Source of the DNA: Hansfordia pulvinata
Taxonomy: Eukaryota; Ascomycota; Sordariomycetes; Xylariales
DNA: 64,000 nt
Direction of reading: 5' to 3'
Assembly (NCBI GenBank): GCA_006538405.1
Contig: BJKQ01000007.1
Span: 1,798,001 to 1,862,000, forward strand
Below, piece after piece: positions 45,610 through 57,275 of the stretch. The stretch's first letter is position 1. Each line of letters begins with the position of its first letter. The notes below the pieces were generated by a model, which saw nothing but the letters and a program-made list of their open reading frames with translations, did not search any database and was not told where the DNA came from. The position numbers and the translations under genes are program-made.

Positions 45610-47323
45610 CTATATCTCGTCCTCCTCGTCGTCAAAGTCGTCCTCGCGCCCCATCTGGTACAGGATGCGCCCGCCCTCGCCGCCGCCGATGTCCGTCTGC
45701 GCGTCGAAATAGGGCAGTACGATGCCCTCCCTGTCGCGCCGCTGCTTATCCGTCAGGCCCAGGTTGAACGTCGATTCGGGCTGATCGTCGTCGCCCTGCT
45801 GATGGCCGCGACCGGCGGCGTCGTTGTCCGCTTCGTCCTCCTCCTCCGAGGGGTCCCGAAGCGCTGCGTGGTCTGCCAAGAGGGAAAGCCTGCCCGTAGC
45901 AGCGGCGGCGGCGGCGGCAGGCACGGGCGCGAGCACGAACCGCTCCACGACGGCGCGCCCGCTGCGCCGCCGCAGCTCCATCTCCACGACGAGTGCGTCC
46001 TCCCTGGCCGCCGCGGCCGCCGCCACATCCGCGCCCGCGCTGCCGCTCGTGTCGTCGCTCTTCACACCGCCGCTGCTGCGGAGTCCCACCAGCACGCCCT
46101 CGCGGCCCTCGCGCAGCCCCCACTCGGGCTCGGGCAGGCTGCGGTTGAGAGCGGCGCGGCAGGCGGCGGCGTGCGGCAGCGAGCCCGCGCGCAGGATCGC
46201 GGTGGCCAGGTGGGCGAGCACCGCCAGAGGGTGCGGTGCGTACCCGCCCCTCCCGGAGCACCCGCACTCGCCGTCGTCGCTGCTGCCCTCGCCGTGGTGA
46301 CCACCGCGGCCCGTCGCGGCAGCGGGAGCGGCTCGCTTCCCCAGGGGCACGTCAGTGTGGTACGTGCCGACAAGCGAGACTGCGGGTGCCAGCAGCGAGG
46401 AGAGAAACTGCGGCAGGCCTGACGAGGCTGCAGCGGCGGTGCAGAGCGCGTTGAACGAGTCTATTACCAGGAGGACTTCTAGAAAAGGGGCGCGTAAGTA
46501 GGAGTTGGAAAGTCGAGGGCGTTGGCTGTGCTAGCAGGCGGATTGTGCCACCAGAGACTGGTGACATATCTACGAGTAGAAAAGGGGGCGAGGGGCTCAT
46601 GAGCAACTCACTGCTGTGAGGGCCGGCCGGAGCACTGCCCGGGGGAGGATAGTGGGCTACGATGTCGGCACGTAGCTTATCCAGCGGCCGGCCTCGGGCC
46701 TTGACGAAGACGTCGGCGTCGGGCGGCTTGCATAGCGTCGTGAAGGACACGAAGACTACCTTGCTCTTGGCGATCTGCAGCGCCAGCATGGATGCGTGTC
46801 AGCTTGGACGTGTCTATACGTACACCTGCCTGTGTGCAGGGCCGCGTCCCCCACCGCGCCTTGCGCCGAATGCATAATCGCTTTATTTCCCGACGAGAAC
46901 AGTATCGGACCCTGCAAGATGCGAGAGCCGGCGGATGCTAACAGGGCCAAGGGAACCAGGCCCCTGACTGGGAGAGGCTTTCACAGGGTTACAGTGGGCA
47001 GAGTGGGGGGCGGGATCGTGGTGGGAAGTGGGCGATCCCTTGAGGAGGGGCGCCCGCCGCGGTGGCAGTGGCCGTAGCAGCAGAAGCCGAGAGAGACGAG
47101 TGAAGAGAGAGAAAGAAAAAAAAAAAGACAGGGAAAAAAAAAGAGGGGGAGACCAACTGACCTTTGCTCTGGTAACAAACTCGCGGACGAGAGGTCGAGC
47201 ACTCTGCTCGAGCGAGTCGAGGACGAGAGTCAACGGGCTGGCACCGTCGCGCAGGTTGAGCAGCTTCTGGAAGAGCAGCAGGGCGTGGGAGCGCGCGTGC
47301 TGGTTCTGGGCGGAGGGCGGCAT
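45610..47323 (-). CDS. ELP5: Elongator complex subunit Elp5
   Basis: Elp5 is part of the Elp4-5-6 RecA-like ring of Elongator, which modifies wobble uridines (mcm5/ncm5) in tRNA. Exons on the minus strand are 47162-47323, 46612-46774 and 45610-46478. The first intron 46775-47161 (387 bases, GTCAGT donor, TGCAG acceptor, phase 0) joins VTRAK to IAKSKVVFVSFTTL. The second intron 46479-46611 (GTGAGT..TCTAG, phase 1) joins GPHS to KVLLVIDSFNALC. The product is about 397 residues. The start is MPPSAQNQHARSHALLLFQKLLN. The RecA-like strand VLLVIDSFNAL sits where Walker B would be; a Walker A is absent, as usual for Elp5. The middle is Gly/Ala-rich. The C-terminus, TFNLGLTDKQRRDREGIVLP..DDFDDEEDEI, is the recognisable acidic Elp5 tail. 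The first intron contains A-rich homopolymers (about 47115-47142). Confidence 0.9.
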
Positions 47324-50300
47324 CGCGTCCGCGCGGGTCGATGCCGTCCCTCGCTTTCTCTCCTGTGTGCGTGTGTCCGGCCGCGAACGGCGACTGTCAC
47401 GGGACGGGGAAGTCTCCCTCTCCAGCCAGGTGCAGCGTTCGCGATAAGCGCCCTTGGGCACGAGCCCACCGGCGATGTCCCCTGAGGCTTGCTTCCTCCG
47501 GCATGCACGCGCAAGCTGAGGCGCGGCCGGAAGCGCAATATAGCAGCGGGCAGCTGAGTTGGATTCGCTTCTCGGAGTCCCTGGTCAAAGGAGCGGCGCG
47601 GGGCGGAGTCGGGGGTGCGTTGGGGGCGGACAAAAAAGCCGTGATGGGCAGGTGGTGGTGGTGGTGGTGGTTCGGGGAAAGGGTCCCATTCATCAGTGTC
47701 GGGGGAGTCGTGGTGGGCTGTACGAGAGTACGACGAACTTTGGGTTAGCGAGGACCGTACGGGTCGCCGTTGTCATCAGTATCCGCCCGTCCGTTACTGT
47801 GGACCAAAAGACAGCACTAGCACTGCAGGCAAGGAAGGTACGATGCCGGGTAAAAGAAGGTCAAGTAATACATATGGAAGGTCATAAGAATACCTAGCTA
47901 CCTTGTGTGTCCTGCACAGAGTACGCGTATTGGAAGATGGAAGGTGCATCTTCACACAACAGACGGACCTTTCCACCACTCGTGCGAATATCAAATCAAA
48001 TTACGGATACTGGTGCTGGGTTTGCGGGTCAAGACCTCAACTCAACTGGACTCTTTGATCACCAAGTTTTCCGGTCACTTTATTTGTTCTTGTCTTTTCC
48101 GGCTACCTCTTTACCTCAACCCCTCCAGCTATTTCTCCACAACCACATGGGGCTGGGTCACGACCGTAACCCACAGGAACGCAGCACCCTCAAGCGGTTC
48201 GTGACCGGCCCCGCGCCACCCGTTGACTCGGCCAGCGGCTTGGACGGCATTCGCAGCAACTGGCGCCAGAGGTCTGGACTCGAGGCTTGCGGGCTCGGCA
48301 GCCGTGGTGGGATCGGATGAGATGGCTTGCGGGGAGCTATCGCGGCCGGACAGCCGGCCGAGGATGCGCATCTCTGGGGGCCAAGCAAGGAGATAAAGTT
48401 CAACGCGCATGCATAGCGTGCTCTTCCCCTCCAGTCCCAAGCCTTCGTATAGCTGCCAAGCCAGCTTGGCCACGGGCAGCCGGCTCTGTGCCTGTGTGCG
48501 GCGCTGCAGCCAAGTCTGGTGGGATCGCGGAGGTAAGCCTGGGGTTGCCGTTGTCCCGGATCCCAGCCGACCACGCGCGCGCGCGGTAGGTTTTCACGAG
48601 TACCTAGGCTCTAAAAGCTACCTAATAATAATGATTATCTATACCTAATACGGAATATGAGTAAGCGCAAGCGTCTTTGAATGGACATTGGTTGTCCCTG
48701 GCTAGGAGACAACCTACCTCCCTATACCGGCACTCACTCGTACGGCGGATGTTTCCTGCGCGCTGTTGTCTCTGCTTCGCCAGAGACCCGCAAGACAGCC
48801 TTGAGCTGACCCGAGTGGCACCCGGCTGGATGGGCCCGGACGCGTCCGCGTCAGCACACGCGTACGTGCCGTACTCGTACGGATAGGCAACAGGGTGTGG
48901 TTTGCGGGCCGCAAGGAGACAGACCAGCCAGATTATACATTCTAGCCCGCAAGGACAATGTTTGCGGCGGGCTTCCTTCGGCGCACTTGGCTGCCGGGCT
49001 CCGGGCGGCAGGCAGAAGGCGAGCAGAGGAGCAGCCCGGGTTAATATCGAGAGTTGCCACCTCGGTGAATTTGACCAGAGCTTACCGGAAGTCCGCAGGC
49101 TCGGTAGGTAATACCTAAGGCAAGTAGGCATTCGATGTTCAAAGCCTCAGAACCTCGACCAACCAATATAATACACTTCCGCGTACTACCTAGGCCGGCT
49201 CTCAAGTTCCACCGGGCCTGGCGGCCTAGGCTGTGAGGAATCGTTGGGTTTGTCTGGGCTGGCTGGGCTGAGCTGGACGCGGACAAACGTGGGCTCGGTA
49301 GATCAAATCACTAATAGCCCGCTAGCCCGTCGAGTCTAGGGCGTTTCAAATACAGCTTCTAAGACGCTGTATCCGGCAGGGGCCTCATCCTCCCTCTCTT
49401 TCTCACTACAGGGCGGGACAGGACAACAGATTCCAGGTTCATCATTTGCGCCGGGGTGTTAGCAACCGCTCAGGACTTGCAGGTGGTTTTGGTTGAAGAT
49501 CTTTCTTTCAGGCCGTATAGAGGTTTCCACCGTTTCCTAGCGCTGCAGCCCTCGCTCGTATCCTGAGGTCGAGAATGAGTGGCATTCTGATGGGAGTTTA
49601 ATAGGTACATGGGATGTATCCAATATGAGCAGGATTGTCATGGCAATAAGTCCAGCCCAATGCATTACCTCACAGTGTTGAGTTGGTCGGTTGATTGAGA
49701 CAGGTATCGCTTGAACGCACCTGCCTGGGTACTCGTAAAGTGCCTTCCAGACATAAGACCCGTGGAAGTATTGACGCTTACCTGCATGCACCTGAAACAC
49801 GGCGCCCCATCGACGAACATCAATACAATGAACAAACGGCAGGCGCAGATCGGGTGCAACGGGTTCTAGCGCGCGCTCTTGTCGCCTTCTGTCGTCCTTC
49901 TTTCGATACAACCGCGACGATCGTGGTCAGTTTCCTCCCCTTCACGCTCACTCAACCCAGTACCGGCACTTGGATAACCTGCCGCGCCCGGCCACAATGC
50001 CCTGCTATTAACAGTCGGACGCTTCCTCCAGGAATCGGGAGCTGGTGGGCGCCTGCAAACGGCCCCTAAAAATGGCAATCCACTTGTGATCCCATTGACC
50101 AATTCAGCCTCTCCTTCGAGATCGGCGCCCCATTCCCCCCCATTCCCTAGCTTCCTCATTCTGTCTCTCTCTCTCTCTCTGCGCCTGTCCCCCTCTCGCT
50201 CTCTGTCTCTTTGGCTGTGGACTGTGGACCCTTCTCCGTCTCCTCGCCGTCGTCGCCGAAGCCTCGTCCGCGCCCGCGCCTTCGCCCACCCTCCGCGTCC

Positions 50301-50764
50301 TCGTCTTCGGTCTCGCTCGGTGGGCCATCCTGCTGTCAAATTCGCCACTGCCTCCCTGCCTATCTGCCTGCCTGCTTGCCGTCTTGGCCCACGAGCCCGG
50401 CCAGCAAGGATCGAATCGACACAGCCTTGCGCGCGCAATGTATTCTAGAAATCCCACTCAATTCAATCTACTCTTCTCTCCTCCCTTTTCCCCTCCCTAC
50501 CAATGATTTCGTGATTGGGCTTCTACGGCTTTTTTCCTTTCGTTACTTTTCCTAGTCTTCTCTCCTTGTGCTGTCCTTTCCTTTCTCCTTCTGTTTTCTT
50601 TCCTTTCCTTTCCTTTCTTAGCATTCGCTCGGTTTCGTTGCTTTCGTCATCAAACCCGCAGCGACATCTCCTTACGTCACCTTGATTCTGTTCGGGCTGC
50701 CGCTGGTCTGAGCTACTCGGCTTGCCTTCTCTCCAGGAGGCGTCCCGTTTGGAACGACGCCGCT
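47324..50764. other. 3.4 kb intergenic region between divergent ELP5 and aspartic protease genes
   Basis: No supported gene. It contains a GGT repeat near 47652-47671, TACCTAGG/GTACTCGTA motifs (48600, 48871, 49729), and from about 50100 a strongly pyrimidine-rich leader with TC repeats (50162-50180) and TTTCC repeats (50600-50626) before the protease start. Confidence 0.5.
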
Positions 50765-53095
50765 ATGGCAGCCGACTCTTCGCTGCGAGCGACACTGCTC
50801 GGCGCCTTGACGACACTGCTACTGCTCACCCCACAGTCAATGGGGACCGCCTCGCACAGTCTCGACAGCACGCACGAGATGCCGGCCTCGAGTTCACCGA
50901 CAACTATCACACTCTCGAACATGTCCCGGGACTAGCGAAACGGAGAGGGGTGATGTTCCCGACGCCAGATCTAACAAAGGTCGACCTGACAAAAAGACTT
51001 GTCATGCCTGGAGGTGCTCCCGGCTTGTCCGATGATGCAACCAGTCTGGCTTCCACAACCCTTGCTGGCGGAGAGCCAGAAAAGGGCGTCAGCTTTGCCG
51101 CTACGGACAATTCGGGAGCGACGACAAGCGAAGGAGGCAGCGGAACGACAACCGGGGGCAGCGAGGACAACCCCGAAGAGGACAACCCCGAAGGCATGGG
51201 AGATCTGGACACGGCGCTGCGCCAGGCCGAGTACATCTTCAAAATTCAAGTCAATGGCGAGGAGTTTCCCATGATTCCAGATACCGGAAGCAGCGACACC
51301 TGGCTTGTCCAGTCCAACTACACGTGCCTCAACCTCACGACAAGGGGGCCTCTTCCTCACTCGTCTTGCGGTTTCGGCCCCTTGTACAATGGCACTTTCC
51401 CCAATGGAACTGTTCCCGGGCAGCGCCTGTCCATTTCTTATCTCGACGGCGCCTCCGGCCTGGCCGGCCCCATGGGATTCGCTGAGTAGGTCCTAATGAT
51501 GCTTGAACATGCCAGACAACACGGGAGACAAGACAGTGCTAACCAAAGCCTCAGTATCACGCTGGGCAACCTCACGGTGCCAAAGCAACAGTTCGCCCTG
51601 GTGGACAAGGCTGCCTTTGCAGGCGACGGTGTGTCAAGCGGGATTCTCGGCCTCGGCTTGAAGGCGCTTACATCCGCCTACACGGGTCGCGGTCCTGTGA
51701 AGGGCACCTCTCAGAATCTGGTGCGGTACTCTTCCATCATGGAGACTATGGCCTCGAGTGGCGTCGCCGATCCACTCTTCACCTTTGCCATGTCCCGTGA
51801 CCCGGACCGCTCCCATATTGCCTTCGGCGGAATCCCGCCAGTCGAGACTAGCAAATACGCAACTGTCCCTATCCAAAAGGTACGCCCTTTCTAGTTATTG
51901 CCACCGAGGGCTGCCAGCTGATATCTTTTGGGAAACATAGGGAAAGCAATACGGCAAAGAAGATTACTATTACTACAACATCGTGGTGGACAAGATCCGC
52001 TGGGTGCCAGCGGGGAAGAAGTCGCTTCTCTCATCGTCGAAGTTCGCGAAACTCAACAGCACGGATAGTGAATCGCCAACTTCCACGGAAAGCTCGACCA
52101 CCAGCTCGACTGACAGCGCGACTTCCACATCGACTGACAGCGCGACTTCCACATCGACGGACGACGCGACTTCCACATCCGAAACCGAGTCACCAACCGC
52201 CACATCGTCGTCGAAGAAACGAAGCAGTGGGATGCAACAGCGGAGATTTTCAGGGCAGGCAGAGAAAAGACAGGCGGGGACGGGAACGGGTACCGCCGGC
52301 GGAGGCGGTGGTTCCGGGACAGGTACGGAGTCGGACCAGGACCCGGCGACGCAACAAGGCACCATTAAAGGCACTGAGATGGACAACGTCGGACAGATGC
52401 TGCTTGACTCGGGCACGACAGTCAACATGTTGCCGCAAGAGCTGGCGAACAAGATCGTAGCCGCGTACGACCCGCCTGGCGCTCAACTATCGGACGGATC
52501 ATCTTATGCTGTCTACTGCAATGCGACACCACCGGAGCTGTACGTCACTATCGGAGGTCTCGAGATCGAGACCGAGGCTGAAAGCATGATCCTGCCCCTC
52601 ACAAACCAGAACGGCGTGTGCCTGGCAGGAATCGGTGCGGGAACAAAGGGCTCTTTCATCCTCGGCGACACTTTCTTCCAGGAGACGGTCGTCGTCTTCG
52701 ACCTGGACGGAAAGACGGTCCGCGTGGCTGACCGCACCGATGTCCCCTTGCCTTCTGCGATACCACAGCCTGGCATCTTCGCCGAGAACCCTACCCTTGG
52801 CGGCCTGGGAGGCTCCAAGAATGTCGTCCTCAATCACCACGTTGGCGACCCTACAACAAGCAGCGCTCAGCCTGCCCCACGGGGATGCCTTCCACCATGG
52901 GCCAATCTACAGGAGGCAAGGACTCGGAAAATGCGGCGATCATTTGAATTGCCCTCATCATCTTCTTCTTCTTTCGGATCGAGCCTCCGCCCGGGACGTA
53001 GCATTCCGATGCAATACTCCTTTTTCGCTAGTCGGGCTCGGCCTGTTCTATTGGGTCACCTCCCTTTACAATGCGCTGGTTCAAGGAAAGGCTGA
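50765..53095 (+). CDS. Secreted pepsin-type aspartic protease, frame break after the signal peptide
   Basis: The ATG at 50765 opens MAADSSLRATLLGALTTLLL, a good signal peptide, but the rest (from NGDRLAQSRQHARDAG, about 50838) lies one base out of frame. No intron of the right length fits, so a base is probably missing near the CCCC run at 50829-50832. Introns are 51486-51554 (GTAGGT..CTCAG, phase 2) and 51880-51940 (GTACGC..CATAG, phase 0). Catalytic motifs are DTGSSDTWLV (about 51281) and LLDSGTTVNMLP (about 52401), with the flap-like region between them. A propeptide with KRRGVMFP precedes the mature start. Between the lobes, a Ser/Thr/Asp-rich insert contains three 24-base repeats (STDSATST), probably O-glycosylated, and a KR site (EKRQAGTG) suggests two-chain processing, as in yapsins. 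The C-terminus after SSAQPAPRG is doubtful: a hydrophobic GLGLFYWVTSL in another frame may be the true GPI or membrane tail. Confidence 0.82.
52106..52177 (+). repeat. 24-base tandem repeat (three copies) inside the aspartic protease
   Basis: Copies at 52106-52129 and 52130-52153 are identical; 52154-52177 differs at a few bases. Each encodes eight residues of Ser/Thr/Asp/Ala text. In-frame repeats of this kind commonly vary in copy number. Confidence 0.9.
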
Positions 53096-54815
53096 GGAGG
53101 AGCCTGCGAGAAATTGTCTGCATAGCGAATCTTATTCATAATGACTTTTTTTTTGATGGACTTCCCTTGCGACTCTTCTCTTGCCTAAACCGCGCTGGTG
53201 GTCTCGCCAACTGGTAGGCCCCCGATGGAGCAAGCCCTATCCGTTCTCTTTCATTAGCTGGCTGGCGCTTCGAGGGCGCCTGGTCGCCCCCTCGCCCAGA
53301 TTTATACCATTTTCACCTTGCATTTGATATCCTGATATCCCCTGGAGACTCACTGTTTCTGATTCCGATGCGAACTGTGTATACTGCCCTGTCCTATTAT
53401 GTAGCATTAAGACAAGAAACAAACATTCATGATCCCACCAACCGCCGTCACTCGCAAAACTAATACCCGGTCTTACTGCAAAACAAAGTGAGAAGGCTTG
53501 ACAGTGATTTGCTAGTAGGAAATTCTTGTTGATAATCAAGCCGTTCACGGTTTCCTTCATGTTCGGGAGATCGGCAGCGCGCAGCGAATGGCCCTGGCAT
53601 TCGGCATCTGCGAGCGCGAGCCAGGGTCTCTAGGGACAAGGGCTGCCGAATGCAGAAATACGTCCACTGAACGTTCGGCATTCCCTATGCGTGACGGGGG
53701 TCCAGGCCTGCAACATTTCACTCCAGGCTGTTCAACACGTGGACGAGGCTGAGGCACGTGGAGGACAAATACTGCCGACAGGCAATTGGCAAGTACGAGC
53801 GCAGTAGGTCTCCAATACCGTGTCTGACCTGGCACGCACCCAGCACCGCACCCCTGCCCGCCATCTTCTTCGGATGCTGCTGCCACCAACGTCGGTCATC
53901 TTTATTACGGGTCCCCCCCCCCCCCCCCCCCCGTATTCCTGTTCCTCTTCTTTGGGGAGGGGGCGCCGTGAGCCCACGCACGCACTTCTGAGACTCTAGC
54001 GCCGCGCCGGCCTGGGGGATGACTCTTTCGCCACCTGCCACGGCCCTCCCCTCCCCCTCCCTTCGCGGCGCTCCTGAGCGAATCGTCAATCCTCGCGAGA
54101 GGGATGCGTAAATCCGAAGCGCAAGCGCTGATGCTGGAGTGTTGCCACCGCGGACAATTAATAGCCGAAGAGGATGGATAGACTCGCTCAATATGAATAG
54201 AGAAAGGAGGGTTGGGAGAGAGATCCAGGCTTACATATGTACCCTTACATATGTGTTACGTAGGTATGCAGGACAACGCAGCCTCCCTGGTATTCCCGTA
54301 GCGAGTAGATGCCTGGGCTATTCAAGAAAATAAACCGCGCCACGCACCGGGTAGGCCCGTCTCCGCTGCTGCCTTCGCTGTTGCAGGAGGAGGTCGCAGG
54401 ATGTTCTGGCCGCTCTGTTCAGGTATTTGCAGAATCGTGTGTATACGGTATGTGTGTGTAACGTGACGAGGGGTCCAGACCGCGCGCCTGTGGCGAGCTC
54501 GAGGATTCATCACAGCAGCCTCATGTCCCGCGGATCGTCAAAATAAGAGCAGCTCTTCGGTCATTTTTCAGCGAAACGAGACATTTCGAAATGCGGCGCT
54601 GGGAGTCCAGAGCTTTCAGGGTTCAAAGACGAACCCTCTCCTGTTGCAACGAGAGTTCTTCCTTCTTCAGAATTCCGGTCCCTTCGGAGGGGCATGCTTC
54701 CCGTGCTCGATGAAGTGTGGGGAGACCGATTGTATGGGGGCCGCTTTTGTGTCCTTTTCCAAGAGACCCCATCCTGCCCTCCCCCCCTCGCGACGGCATC
54801 TTGCTCATGTACCAG
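53096..54815. other. Intergenic region between convergent aspartic protease and ASXH genes
   Basis: No gene is supported in 1.7 kb. A 20-base C run lies at 53913-53932. TACGTAGGTA and CATATGT(A) motifs occur near 54233-54266. Confidence 0.5.
53913..53932. repeat. Poly-C run (20 C)
   Basis: The run is read directly; exact length is unreliable in sequencing data. Confidence 0.85.
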
Positions 54816-56173
54816 TCAGTCATCCAGCGCGGCGCCGGGCATGTCCATGCCCCATTTGTCCCGGAAGACGCCGGCCAGGTATTCGTCGTACAGGCCGGCG
54901 GCGCGTTTGCTATGCGCGGCCTGGGCCTGCCGGATCCACTCGGGCTCGTGCTTGCCCGCCGCCAGGTCCGCCTGGTACCGGGCAACGTCGCGGCGGAAGT
55001 TGTCGCTGTTCCGGAGCGCGGCTACGTCGGGCCGCTCGTGCACCCCGCTGCCGTCCGTGATGACGAGGTCATCGGTGCCGTCGGGGAACTGATCCAGGAC
55101 CTGCCTCTTCTCCTCGGCGGTGAGGACGTCCCACGCCTCGGCGGAGCACAATATGTCCTAGTCGTTCACGCTGGTCAGAGAGCGCCGCCGGATGAGGAAA
55201 CAGGGGGAGATGTAAGCATATCATTCTTACCCGTAGTTCGGCCGTTGCAAGAGGCGCCTTGGGGTTTGTCAGCATTTCGTTTGGGTCATCCCACTTGGAC
55301 TTCCCCTTGCGGCTGCTGACTGCCGACTTGGATTTGGCAAGACGCCTCGGCTGTGTAGGCGCTGGTTCAGGTTTGGGGTTTGTTCGCGCACTTCGGTGGC
55401 TTCGAGCCCATCATCAGGATTGGGTTTGAGCGAGCCACTCGATGTTGCTTGAGCCGAGTCGTTCGCCGGCGGCTCTTCCGGTTGGGCGCCGTGGCTCGCG
55501 GGCTCTGGGGAAGTTGCTTCGCCTTCTCCTGGACTGGGAGAGGGCGGTTTACCGGTAACTTCGGGGCCGACGATTGTCTTGTTTCCGTTGGCTTCGGTGG
55601 GTGGTGTCGTGTGCAAGGCAGTGCCATCGGGCGATCTGGCGGCTTCGATAGCAATCTCCGTCGCTGTGCAGCCAAAACCCTGCCCATTGGGAGGCGAAAC
55701 CAGCGCCTTCTCTTCTGGTACAGTGCTTGGCTTGTCCCTCACTGGCGTGGTGGCTGGCTTCACTTCCGAAGGGGATCCGTCGAGCTCATCATGGTGGGCC
55801 GAAGGTCCTTGTGTATGCGGCTCTGCGTCAGACTCAAGGTCTGAGGAAGACTCAAGGTCTGAGGCCAGCTGCGTAGGCCCGGACGTGACAACATAGATTG
55901 TATCTCCTTCAGGACTTGGAGATAATCGACGCTTCTTGGGGGGGAGTGAGAGCCAGCCTCTTCGGCTGAGGCACTGTTCGGACTTTCGGAGCGTTTTCTT
56001 GAGACGCCCTCTGAAGGACGGGGCCTTCGTCGCGTGGAAGCGCCGCCGATCTCACGTGGTGAGAGTGTGGTAGATTTCTCCCCAGATAACGCGTGTGCCT
56101 TTGCTATCGCGTTTGCGGTCTTCCGCCTGGTCTCCACGGCCGCCGCGTCAGCCGGCGCTGGTGAAGGAGACAT
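54816..56173 (-). CDS. ASXH (Asx/DEUBAD)-domain nuclear protein, with one or two frame breaks
   Basis: ASXH/DEUBAD domains bind and activate UCH37/BAP1-type deubiquitinases in animals; the fungal role is less known. The start is MSPSPAPADAAAVETRRKT at 56173. At a run of seven C (minus strand, + 55938-55944) the coding text changes frame: the other frame reads PPKKRRLSPSPEGDTIYVV, an evident nuclear signal, so one C is probably missing. A second shift lies near 55355-55440; a lost base at CCCC, or introns of 41 or 77 bases, would each fix it. The text then runs SSRKGKSKWDDPNEMLTNPK and APLATAELR. An intron at 55158-55230 (GTAAGA..ACTAG, phase 0) follows. The last exon (54816-55157) reads DILCSAEAWDVLTAEEKRQV, then ALRNSDNFRRDVARYQADLA, EPEWIRQAQAAHSKRAAG and DEYLAGVFRDKWGMDM. 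These are the hallmark LLTNPKSPLA..LL/IL..W..L..EE..LL pattern and helices of the domain. The middle is Pro/Ser/Glu-rich and probably disordered. Confidence 0.75.
55831..55866 (-). repeat. 18-base tandem repeat, two copies, coding
   Basis: GACTCAAGGTCTGAGGAA and GACTCAAGGTCTGAGGCC (+ strand) are adjacent. On the minus strand, in the frame with the nuclear signal, they encode SDLESS SDLESD-like acidic text of the ASXH protein. Confidence 0.85.
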
Positions 56174-57275
56174 GATGACGGATGGTGATGAGATGAGCAG
56201 CCTCAGAGGTGTCAGAGGAATTGACGGAGTTATGACGGTCGAGGTCAAAGAGAGGAAGAGGCGAAGCGCAGCGCCTCGGTTGCCAGCAAGCCTTGGACGT
56301 GCCGCGTAGTGGTGGTGGTGCTTGTAAGGGTGGATGTGATTCGGCGACAAAGGCCACGGAAAGGTGCCAGCCCGTTAGCGAGCTTCGCATCTCTCAACCC
56401 ACCATGGTTTGTGGCTGTCTGCCGTGATGGGTCGATGAAAGCATCAGTTCGAGTTGAAGAGCACGGGTTCCAATATCATGTAGGTACCTGGTAGCTCATT
56501 CATCGATGTTGCTCCATCTGACTAGCAAACAGTACAGTAATCGACCGAAGTGGCCGTGTGAACTTGTAGCTGGAATGCGATACGGCGAAAACTGTAGGAC
56601 ATGCAGGTGGTGAGCCTGAACGGATGACGGACACGTTCCTACCTACCTATTTACGGACGGAGCATCGCTGCCAGGGGGTTGCTACATGTAGGTTGTGCTT
56701 GGCTGACATGTAACTAACGGGCTGACACCCGTACTGGATGTACCCACCACCAAGCTCCACGTCGATGACAGTGTCCAAGACGAAGACGGATTGAATGTGT
56801 TGTCATTCCGTATTGATTGCTTTCCAGCATGTGGCATCAAACCTGCATGTACCCGACGTACTCCGTAACGTGAGGTAGGGAGTGGAAAGTATGTGGGTAC
56901 TCACCTACCTACGGGCAGCTACTAATCTGGGATGACCTCAGTGGCCTTTTCTCGTAGCACCCTTTTGCATCTTTCTTCAATAATCACCCGCGAACAAAGC
57001 AGGCGTTCTGTTTCCCTCGACAAGCCTTGACCTCTCCACCACGCATTGACTCTCTGTCTGCTCCGCAAACGGAAGATTCCCGTTTCCAACAACGACCACG
57101 CCTCTTTCTTCACCCCCTTCGCCCAACTCGCCCAACACAAAGCCGCAACCCGCACGCGCCAGGACCACCCACTTTCACCGACGCACAACGCGCAACCACC
57201 ACCACAGAGACGCACAGGCACAGGCACAGCACGGCACGGCGCAGCACGTCCAGAGCCATAGCCACAGCCACAGCC
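56174..57275. other. Divergent ASXH/SEC22 intergenic region
   Basis: No gene is supported in 1.1 kb. Several TACCTACC-type motifs are present (56482, 56640, 56904). The last ~150 bases before SEC22 are a CAC/ACA-rich leader. Confidence 0.5.

Noticed and set aside
50836..50935. 100-base GT..AG segment after the aspartic protease signal peptide
   Set aside because: The splice phases do not match (phase 2 donor, phase 1 needed), so it does not repair the frame.
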